Shown here: one piece after another, positions 38,487 to 61,756 of the stretch
Layout of the letters: every line of letters begins with the position of its first letter
Numbering within the stretch: position 1 is the first letter of the stretch
Assembly (NCBI RefSeq): GCF_900090045.1
Contig: NC_041786.1
Location: forward strand, 2,040,501-2,104,500
Direction of reading: 5' to 3'
Source of the DNA: Plasmodium malariae
Taxonomy: Eukaryota; Apicomplexa; Aconoidasida; Haemosporida; Plasmodiidae
Length of the DNA stretch: 64,000 nt
Translations under genes and position numbers: made by a program
The notes under the pieces: generated by a model
Database searches by the model: none
Seen by the model: only the letters and a program-made list of their open reading frames with translations
What the model was told of the DNA's origin: nothing

Positions 38487-41400
38487 TTGTGGGTACATTA
38501 AATGGATAAAATATAGACATATTAACAGGGAAATGTACGAACAAAAAAAATCATTAATTGATGCACAACTTAACTTTTAAAATTTGTTTACATTATCTTG
38601 ATTATACATAAAAATGAGCCCGCCAATTAATAGGAAAAGTAGTTTTTATTAAATTTGCTTAAATAGTCGAAATCTCATTTAATCATTTTAAGAATTCGAC
38701 GAAAGTATAATTTACTCATTAATAAATATAAAATTAACAAAAAATGTATACCCCTTATTACGTACACATTTATTTCAGCTTGATTCCTTTGTCAAGGATA
38801 AAAATAACTTAACGTCCTTATCATTCATGAAGTAATGGGGGAAAAAAATAGCAACAAGAAATATAATTAAAGTAGTTCATATATGTATATATATATATAT
38901 ATATTAATGCGAACATTACTAATGCAAAGGGAAAAGTACTGATCAGCTTCTTAGCGTATTCCCATTTTGTTTTCTTTTCTATGTACTTAATCAGAAATGA
39001 AAAAGAATTAAACGAAAATGAAAGGCAAAAGATTCTTAAAAAAAATTTTGAAGGTTGTGAACATTTAAAAATTGTTGATATATAACAACTTAATATATAA
39101 AGCATGATATACTTATTAATAATTCGTATTGGTACTTTTTTTTTTTTTTTAAAGAAGAAAATATAGAAGACATTATATATAATGTTTTGTCAGAAAACGT
39201 ATCTAATTATACGATTGAAAAAGAATATAAGAATGAATTAATAAAAACCACTAAAAAGATGTATAAATTTTATCACATGTCGAATTTCGAACTGTATGAT
39301 GATGAAAATACAAATAATTTATATGAAACATTTTATGCCTTATGCTCCTCAAAAAAATATGGTACCCACGAAGAATTGCTATATGCAAGTGTACATATAT
39401 AAAAGATATGTGTATGTATATATATACATGTGTATGTATATATATATAAATGTAAATAGGTAAAGTTAAAACTTTCCCAATAATGTTTTCTTTCCTCTTT
39501 AGAATTATTAAGTAAAATATTAGATCAATTAAAAGATTTTAATGAAAATTTCTACAAAATCTTATCTTTGAAACCTTATCACTTTTTCCACATATGGAAA
39601 CTCTTTTACCCTGGTTTTTTATAAGAAAAATAAAATAAAATAATAATAAGATATAATAAATTTGCATTTATCTTTTAATACTTATATTAGAATTTATTAG
39701 CATGTGTCCTAGTATTATTTGCTATAATATTTATATACACATACGTATATATATATACAAGTATTTATGCATCCATCTATTTATCTGTTTATTTTTCTTT
39801 CCATTTATATATATTTTTTTTTATTTAAAGTAATATCTAGCTCAAGATGTGACTGCAAAGTTTTTACTTTAATTATGGAATATATGAAGGAGCTTCTGAG
39901 CTATGTGAAAATAAATGACTTAACATCAGTCGAAGTAAGTAAATTAGGAATTTCTTGATCGTATAGAATATATGTGCGTACGCATTCATATATATATTAC
40001 CACCTCTGTGTGAATACGGGCGTTTTTATCTTCCCTTTTGTATATAACCATATTAATGGGAAGCTTGTAATTGTTCTATCTCAATTATGTGTAGTTTTAT
40101 TTTTTGACGAAACAAAAAAAAAGAAAATTTAAAAAATATAAAAAATAGCTTTGTTATAATAAAAAATATTTGTGTTTATAGATTTTCTGTAATATAATAT
40201 TAAGAAGTCTTTTTATTATCGATAATAATGAAAACAAGGATGTTAAATGTTTTTGTGAATTAATTATCTTGATGATAAACAAGGACAGACATACTTTATT
40301 AAATATATTAAGCATAATTAAAAACACAATGTCTCTTAATTTCTTTTACCTTTTTTTGTCAACCCTTTTAAAGGATTCATCAAATGCGTTCATTTTTGTA
40401 AGAAAAACAGTTAATAAAGTACTTAAAGCCAATAGGGATTTAAATTATGAAATGGCTGTTTTATTATTATTATTATTATTATTTTAATTTATTGTTATTA
40501 CTATTATTTTATTTTATTTTTTTTTTGTTTATATGTTAACAGAAAAAAGATGTGAAAGATATTTATCTTTACTACACGTTTGTTGGATTGCACACAAATA
40601 AAGAGAATATAATGTACAAAACTTTTTAGTAAAATGTTTAAGGAAAATCGTATTTCTTCGTTTAAATAAAATATATAGATATATTTTTTTCGTTGTTCAT
40701 TTTTCTTTTTGTTTTTTTCTTTTTTTTTTTTTTTTGATTCTACAGGTTATATAGCTTGGACATTCTAAATACTCTAAGCCTGTTAGACAACTGTCATGAG
40801 ATAGTTCTTCTATCGAGTATGTAAATATATCTGAGCAAAAGTGTTGTCGTTTGTTTATATACAAATATGTATATATATATACTCACGCTCACCTATTTTT
40901 ATGTTTGTTTCGTTTTAGGCTTACTGCTTAATATCCTTGAAATAAATAATATAAATTATAACATATTTTTGTTCTCCATTAGCTCGAATATCGTGTCTAA
41001 ATTAATAGAAAATCAGGTTTCCTATTACCCTATTGTTTGCTTATACACATTTACATTTATGCTTATAAAGCTTATAATTTTAATATATATTTTTTTTTAC
41101 GTATTTATAGGGGGAAAATGAATACAAAGCAGAAATAAAACAGTTCATAAAAATTTGCTCTGTTATCTTAAAAAATGCTAAAACAAAGTAATAAAAAAAG
41201 AAATAAAAAGAGAATGAAGGGAAATTATAGCAAGGATACAATGTGTCTATAAAAAGAATAACTATAATATTCTTGCATTAATAATTTTTTTTTTTTAAGG
41301 CAGTTGTTGTACTTAATTCTTATATACTCTCACAAATTAATAAATAAGGATGATACATTTTTTGACATATACTTGAGGGTAATTTTATGAGATAAAGGCA

Positions 41401-42742
41401 GAACAGGAAGTCATATATACACGTACATATATATGCATATTAACCTATATATTATTTTTATTAAAAAAACATGTTAATATTTAGAAACTTAGCGAACTAA
41501 GTGATGAAGAACACAAAGTATTTATTAGTAGCGATATATTTGAAGTCTTATTTAAAAAAATGTGCATTTATAAAATCATTAAGAAATACTTTTCGAGCAT
41601 CTTCAACGAAAATTTAAATGTGTTAAACCAAAAAAATAATGATGCCGTTCTTCATTTATTGTTGGCAAAAGTAAGTATTCCTTTTTAACATATATTTAAT
41701 AAAAAAGGCAATTAATTCATTTTTTCTTGTCTCATATTTAAGGAAAAATGGAAAGAAGAGTTATTTTTAAGAATTTTAAAAAATTACATTATATATAACA
41801 GTAAGTGAAAAATAGGAAAACTAAGCAATATTCGCTATTTATTTATTTGTTTTGTTTTGTTTTTTATCTCATTCATTATGCTTCAACTTCTATGTTTAAA
41901 TATTTCTCTGTACATAATAATTTTTATAGGAAAAATGGAGTTAACTAGGTACTTAGAAATATACAACCAAATTTTTAAATACACTATACAAAACCTTTTT
42001 TCGGAAAATGAACAATATTTCGAATTATCAAAGGATATAGTAATAACACCTTTTTTTCATTTGATTTTTATTTTTCTCTTATGCTTTCGTTTTTCTTTAG
42101 CGTATATGTTTAAACTGATAGATTTATTTTTTTGTATATATATACGTATACTACATCGTATACTACATAGTAATATGCATAATTTACTTATTTTAGCAAC
42201 ACACAAGCTGTTTATCATGTGTATATATAATAAATACATGGAAATACACTTACATACAGGATATATCTATATAGATATATTCAATGACAGAACGCGTATA
42301 TGTATCTATTAACATGAACTTTTTTGCTCTATATTTTCTTCCCATTTTTACATAGTTAAATTTCTTTTGGTTTTCCTTAAACGAAGAATTAAAAGTTAAA
42401 TCATTCGAGGTACACGAGGAAAACGTAAATATACAAAAAAAAAAAGGTGCACGTTCATATAAGTAAACTAAATAACACAAAAAGAAGTTCATCTATTTCT
42501 TTTATTTTTTTTACAGATGTCCTCTAGTTATTTAAAGGATTTATGTAAAACGAACAAACATATCTTAAATCTTCATACGAAAGAATATCTCAAAAAATTG
42601 GAAAACGGTAAGAACTAAAAACCTCTATCTTTATAATAATAAACAAAAGGAAATTATGATATAAACAATATTAATGAAATAAAGCAAACAAATGTAAAAT
42701 TTTACCCGTTCAGATGCCTATTTTAATAGTTTTGTAAATTAA
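36866..42742 (+). CDS. Calponin-homology (SPATA4/SPEF-type) domain protein, 23 exons
   Basis: Exons: 36866-36872, 37037-37155, 37311-37443, 37710-37851, 37997-38075, 38222-38401, 38779-38831, 38995-39053, 39155-39388, 39503-39613, 39831-39934, 40182-40397 (or to 40457), 40543-40613, 40746-40816, 40919-41016, 41111-41187, 41300-41378, 41485-41670, 41743-41800, 41930-42039, 42356-42409, 42517-42607, 42714-42742. All phases agree, giving 786 aa. The N-terminus MDLPREIIKWFQYLNL, then SNGIIISEII, NSLENGFSKEIKKKNW and a later FARSTITQ follows, by memory, the order of SPATA4 (PREVLKWLQSLDL, FSNGFLVAEI, SFENG...NW, SRSTV). This CH class is found in flagellar and microtubule proteins, so a role in the male gamete axoneme is likely but inferred. 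After residue about 260 the protein is all helix with Leu-rich repeats resembling ARM/HEAT folds. The weakest junctions are the donors at 39614 (GTTTTT), 39054 (GTTGTG) and the end of exon 12. Confidence 0.72.
38402..38778 (+). other. Longest inner intron of the CH-domain gene
   Basis: Donor GTAATT after Thr, acceptor TATTTCAG, phase 0, 377 nt with a (TA)n run near 38456-38480. The frame stays open by chance for a few codons past the donor. The intron at 42040-42355 (316 nt) is similar: its long T-rich open frame is not coding. Confidence 0.65.
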
Positions 42743-43009
42743 AAGAAGCTTTTTCTGCAAAATATTGAAAAATGAAAAAGATAAGGAGAAAAAAAGTACC
42801 CTTTTTATAAAATAAAATGATTATGTAAAATATGGAACAATAAAGAATATAAATTTACAGAAATAAGTAAAATAAGATGATATATATATATAAAATTAAC
42901 GCAAAAAAACTAGTAAAAAAATTCTCCGTTTCCGTTACACCATCAGAACATTTTTCGAATGTGTTTACACATATTAAGGCCTTATGAATGCTTTTACGTA
43001 TTTATATTA

Positions 43010-43064
<55 letters not shown>

Positions 43065-43328
43065 CATGTAATACTTAAGGCTTAAAACGAAAAATATTTT
43101 TCTTTTTGCTTAATATATTTTAGAACTTCCAAGATACCAATTTGTTAAAACAAGTAGTATTTTTCTTTTTTTTTTTTTTATAAAAAGTACATTATAAAAA
43201 TACTCTTTGCTTTATATATATTAACGAAAATTAACATTGGCTAGCAATTTTTTAATTTGCTTTTCTTTTTTTTTTTTTGCCAAATTTTTTTTTTTATCCT
43301 TTTAAAAAGCTGACAATAAATTATGTTG

Positions 43329-43359
<31 letters not shown>

Positions 43360-44269
43360 TTAGTTCTTTACAAATATTTTAAATTTAAGAAATAAACCCT
43401 ATACATAAAATTATATGGAGGTTTAAAAAAAGAGGTATATGATTAGCAGTTATATATAGAACTTTTTTTTTTCCCCTTTTTCACAAAAAAAAAAAAAAAA
43501 ACGACACTACTTTTTTAAAAATATTTACACTCTTATCATAAACTTAATAGTATTGCTATACTTTTATTTTCCTATATTGAAGTTTAAAAGACCTAATTTT
43601 TTAAATGATACAGTAATTTTTTCAAATGAATATATATATAGTTTTTATATTATAATAAATACAAAAATATAAAAAAATTAAATATCATTATAATAAAAAT
43701 CAATCTCAATTTTCATTTCAGTTTTTTTCTAATTTTCTTGTAAATAAAATATATACATAGTGCACGAAACATCTTTTAAATGATTTTTTACTATATATAT
43801 ATATATAAAAATGTTGTATGTTCCTCTCCCTAATTATAATTTTTTTTAATGGTTCAATTTTTTTTTTTTTTTTTTTTAATTAGTAATCAAACACATAACC
43901 TACAAAACGAGTTCTTTATATATTTTAAAATTAATATATTATATATTTTAATTTTTTTTTTTTTGTCATTAAAAAAAAATTGATATAAAATAATTTAGAG
44001 TAAAATATTTTGCATCTTTAAAAATGAGAAATGGTTTATTTTGTAAGAACAAATACGTAACAATATAATATATTTATATATGAAATTTAATTTATTATAC
44101 CAAAAAAAAAAAAAGAATTGTCAGTTGCCGGTATTGTTTTTTCTTTAGAAAAGATAAAAAAATGTACTCTTCAAGTGCATTTAAAAAAAAAAAAATAATT
44201 TGGAATTTATATAATATTATATTATAGAGATATATAGTTATGTAAAATATAATAATATATAATTTATAT

Positions 44270-44300
<31 letters not shown>

Positions 44301-44939
44301 AAAATGTCAATTTTAAATGGTAAAATTATATAATAAGCTTCATTTACCGTTTAAAATAAAAAAAAAAACAGTTTCATAGTTTAAATATAAAAAAAGAAAA
44401 TAATGAATAATTCGAATGAAAAAAAAAGTAGTATTATTATATTTTTTTTTTTTTTGCTTTTATTTAAAATGCTTTCTTTTTAATATAAGAATAAAAAAAA
44501 AAAAAAGCCTTTTTCATTAAAACAAGCCCCTATACGTATTTTTGTTTTTTTATTTTTTCTTATTATGTATAATTCAACAAATGCATGAATTATACATTGT
44601 ACATATATATATGTATATACATGTATACGCATGTTTATATGAAGAATGTTTTTATACTTTATAAAGCATGTAACTTCATTGCATATATATGGTAATACAT
44701 AAATGCATCTATACGGTATTGTCATGCATATTTATATTGCATTTAATTTCTATATGTTTATATATAAGTATATATATATGTATATATATATGTAAAAATA
44801 TAAGTATATATATATATGTATATATATATACTTATATATATGTTTATATAAATATGTATAAATATAAGTATTTATATATATGTACATATATAAGTATAAA
44901 TATATGTATATATAAACATATACATAAATGTATATATAA

Positions 44940-44973
<34 letters not shown>

Positions 44974-46160
44974 GTATACATATATGCACAAATGTCAATA
45001 CAAATATAAACGATGCGTTCCTCTCTTTGGCTTTAAAAATGTATACCCGCCTGTCCAAATTTTACAATAATATGGCATAAAATAGAAGCAAAATAGAAAA
45101 AATGGTATACTTATTGAAAAGTGCATGTTATACATATGTAAATTAATACATAATACATATCACTAACGCATCATTTTTGCTAAAGTTACAAATTAAGAGC
45201 ATATGAAAAATGATGCAAAACAATACAATAATTCATTAATTAAAAATAAATATATATGAAAAACAGTAATATTTGTATTTTGGGTATATATATATATATA
45301 TACATGCATTATATACCTATGCATGATAAATATATGAAACATGAGTCAAAAATTATAATCAATCAAATAATACAATTTTATAGTCAAAATGATATTGATA
45401 TATAAAGATTCTAGTGGTTCCTTTTAACTGTTCTTATATATTTAACTTTATTTTTTGTAATTTATATATACATATTGCAAAAAATAAGAAAGAAGAAAGA
45501 AAATGAACCTTAAATACACTAAAATTATTTTGATATGTTCATGTATATATATAAGCATATACTGTATTGCACAGCGTTTCATTTAACGGAATGAAAAGGC
45601 ACAATATGCATGCTTTTTCTATTTTGTCATTTTTATCATTTCCTTAAATTATCATGTAAACATAGGAAATAATGAGTTTTTTTTTTATTTTTGTCATCGT
45701 TAGTCGTGCATATATATATATATTTACATAGGAACCAAAAATTTGTTAAAATAATGGTTATAATAAACATTTAAATTTACAATTTTTGATATTTGCAAAA
45801 AAAGCATTATGAAAATAATAAAGCTCAGTTGCAAATATTTATTAATACAAATATATATTTGTTTTTTTTATTAACTTATCATTTCTTATTCTTGACAAGA
45901 TTAAATGTTCCCTTTATTTATTTATTCATTTATCAATTTATTTACTTTATTACTTTTTTTTTTTTTTTGCTCTACTTACATTGTTTAAGTATATATTTAC
46001 TTACGCATTACACATCAATGGATATACAATATTATATATATATAAATAAATGTATGTGTAAATATATGTATATGAATGTAAGAACGTACGAATGTGTACG
46101 TGCATATATGTATTTTATACATATATACGTAATTTATTCGTCGCCTTTGGTACTTATTAA
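42743..46160. other. Intergenic, CH-domain gene to giant Asn-rich gene
   Basis: About 3.4 kb, extremely A+T-rich, with (TA)n at 43012-43059, 43330-43353, 44269-44300 and 44940-44970, many poly(A)/poly(T) tracts, and a purine/pyrimidine-alternating stretch around 44755-44970. Open frames at 44480-45009 and 45793-46164 are built of TATA/TTT codons and are not gene-like. It should hold the promoter and leader of the giant gene. I find no RNA gene. Confidence 0.65.
43012..43059. repeat. (TA)n microsatellite, about 24 repeats
   Basis: An unbroken alternating AT run of about 48 nt, the longest dinucleotide run in the window. It lies about 270 nt downstream of the stop of the CH-domain gene. Confidence 0.9.
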
Positions 46161-58967
<12,807 letters not shown>

Positions 58968-59769
58968 AAAGAGTCGTCTTTGTGTTTGTAGGAAGGTACA
59001 CGAGCATATGAACATGAACATTTGCAAATATACATATATTGATGTGCACTTTGTATGTATTGTAAATTAATTTTTTTTTAATTTTTTATGTCCCTTTTGA
59101 AATATATTTATTATTGTCAATATTTGTTTTTTTTTTTCATTTTCCTTTTTTTTTGTCTTACCAATCCCTACGACAATATCCTCTCCCTTTTTTTTTTTTT
59201 TTTGTCAACATATATATATATATATATATGCGTATCTTATTCCTAGTAACCTTTCTCAACACCATTTTATATTTCATTAATTTATATATACCTTATGGCA
59301 AAAAGTACAGATGTTTGTTTAATATAATAATCCATTCTTTTATTAATCATAGAAAAAAATACACTTGATAGATAAACACACATGCATTTACGTATAGGTA
59401 CGTAAATGTATATATGTTAATAGTGGACATTTTTTTCTAATCATTCTGTATTTTTAAAAATTTTACTTGTTTATTTTAATATGTTTATTTATTAAAAATA
59501 AAAATACCTTTTATTTCCATTTTCCCTTGTAAATTTTAATGCGGCATAATGCCATTTTTAGAAGCAAATATATTATATATGTATTATGTATGCATATATA
59601 ATATCGATTATTTTTATAACATACAGTGAATACTATATTAATGCTAAAAAATAATTCCATAATTTTCATTGTTATGTATTTTATACATATTTTATTGTTG
59701 AGAATTCATAATTTTGCGTTTTTTTAAAAATCATGATTAACTTCTTTTTAATATAATGAACGAAAAAAA

Positions 59770-59816
59770 CAAATAAATAAAACAAATAAATAAAACAAAT
59801 AAATAAAACAAATAAA
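59770..59816. repeat. 13-bp tandem repeat, nearly four units
   Basis: The unit AAATAAATAAAAC repeats head to tail with no mismatch for about 3.5 copies, in the 3' flank of the giant gene. Confidence 0.8.
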
Positions 59817-60878
59817 TCCTTCAAAGATATTAAGAATGTCTCGAGTTATATACAGTTGTTTCCTTTATAATTTTATTATCATTCAAATGAATTATGTTCC
59901 AGTAAGCTATTATTTATGCATGTACGAGACTTTTTTTTTTTAAAAAAACCACTTTCGCATTTTTAAAAAGGAAAAACAATGTATTATATATATATATATA
60001 TACTTATATACAATTAATTTACGATATTATGAAAAGTGTAAAATTCTGAAAAGTCGTTTCTACCATATTTAAGTAAAGCGTACAATTTCAATGTTATTCA
60101 GAGGATGTGTTTAAAAGTATATAGGTTCTCAAAGCGTTTAGCTATTTAATCATAAAAATTCCAATTTCTCTCCTATTTAAAAAATGTAACCATATAAATT
60201 TAAATGAAGAATTTATCTTCTTTTTTTTTTTTTTTTTTTTTAAATTATAAACAAATTGATAGAACTATTTTAGTTTATTTTTGGAAAATGAGATTCATTT
60301 TAATTATATAAAGTAAAATAAAAAAGACAGAATTATTGTTTTTAAAAAAATAGTTAGAACGAAGTAGCTCTTTGTTCATTTATATTTTGTTACTCATATT
60401 TTTAAGAAGCTTTTGCTCATCTGTAAAGTTTATATTGGTATTTGCACACAAAGAGTGGTAAAAAGAATTGTATGCCCTTTTTTTTTCTCGAGTAATGAAG
60501 CAAGGAATAATTTGTAGGAAAAAAAAAAAATGTACACATGGAAAATGATTTTGTAAATAAATAACAGAATGAAAACTTAGCCACGTATATACATATGCAT
60601 ATATATGTGTACATATGGATCTCATTTAAGTTTTTTCATTTTAATAATCAATACGCATAATTCTGTTTCATGCCCCCTTTCTTTGTGAACAATGAATAAA
60701 AATTTCGAATACATGCATTATACATGAATAAGAACAAAAAGTAATTTTATTATATATTTTTTTTTTATTTTCGTTTCTTATGTGTTATGAACTTATGCCT
60801 CAATTCGTCCATATTATATTAAAATAGGAATAATCCACATTTCATTATATATTTTATATGTAATATAAAAAATAAACA

Positions 60879-61043
60879 ATGATTTCACTTAAAAATATAA
60901 AGAGAAATTATTCCTTGATAATAACCTTTATAATATTTTTACTAATGTACGCTTTGCAATGCGATATAATACACTTTCCTTATTTTGAATTTTTATTTTT
61001 GGAAGAACGTAAAAAAAAAAAAAAAAGAAATTTTTTTTTTTAA
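60879..61043 (+). CDS. Possible small secreted or membrane peptide, 54 aa
   Basis: An ATG after AACA begins MISLKNIKRNYSLIITF, a basic start followed by about 14 hydrophobic residues and LQC, as in a signal peptide or anchor. The tail HFPYFEFLFLEERKKKKK runs into an A/T homopolymer and a stop at 61041. A donor-like GTAAAA lies at the Arg codon (about 61009), so it could also be the first exon of a two-exon secreted protein, the common Plasmodium layout. I could not find a convincing second exon before the GBP-like gene. It may be chance. Confidence 0.22.
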   Translation: MISLKNIKRNYSLIITFIIFLLMYALQCDIIHFPYFEFLFLEERKKKKKRNFFF

Positions 61044-61756
61044 TACAATTATGTAAACTCTTTTAAAAGAGCATACACATATTCATTATTTATACATATG
61101 TATTATACATATGCATATGGCATGTACGCGCATTGAATTTAGTAGATTAATTAAAACTTGAAATTTTAAAAGAATTATTTTGCAGTAAACAATTGACAGT
61201 CTCAATTTTATTTTATCTTATTTACTTATTTACCTATTTACTTGTTTATTTATTTATTTACTTATTTGCATACTTATTTATTAACTTATTTATTAACTTA
61301 TTTTTTTACATATATTTTTTTATTATTTTATTTCATTTTTTTTTTTTTAAACGAAATTATTATAATTCCTTTTTACTTTTCCTTTTTTTTTATTCTGCTA
61401 AAATGACATTTACAATGTAATACACAGAAAATAAGCCTTCTTTTTCCTTTTTATGGTTTAAAAAAAAAAAGAAGTTAACTCATACGTAAATTTATGTACG
61501 TACGTAGGCATTTATGTGCGTACGTACGTATATATATATAATATATACGTATATAATACGTATATGTATAATATATACCATGTATAATATATACGCGTAT
61601 AATATTTATATGTATAATATATTATATATGTATGCATATAATATATATAACAATTTACGTATGTACGTACATTTGTATATATGCAAGTGTAAGTATTTTT
61701 AAGCCCAAAAAAGAAAAAATAAGAGAGTGAATTATAAATGTGAACAAAAAAAAAAG

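Larger units (their letters stand above)
58968..61756. other. Intergenic, giant Asn-rich gene to GBP-like gene
   Basis: About 2.8 kb. It contains T-runs (59122-59132, 59188-59204, 60220-60241), a 13-bp repeat (AAATAAATAAAAC, about four units, 59770-59816), a TTTA-rich pyrimidine stretch (61200-61315) and TA/TG-alternating DNA at 61500-61680. A 54-codon frame with a signal-like start at 60879 is listed separately. Otherwise I see nothing gene-like. Confidence 0.6.

Noticed and set aside
43000..45000. Possible centromere, because of the extreme A+T content
   Set aside because: Plasmodium centromeres are more uniformly A+T-rich with an array core; this stretch is mixed-sequence with G/C bases throughout, and I could not see an array.
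44480..45009. Open frames rich in Ile/Tyr/Cys between the CH gene and the giant gene
   Set aside because: They are made of TATATA/TATGTA repeats; both strands are open in the same place and the codon use is unlike the genes here.
60380..60625. Minus-strand frame ending DEQKLLKNMSNKI, with an acceptor-like TTTACAG
   Set aside because: A lone exon-like piece with no plausible partner exon found on the minus strand; too weak to list as a gene.
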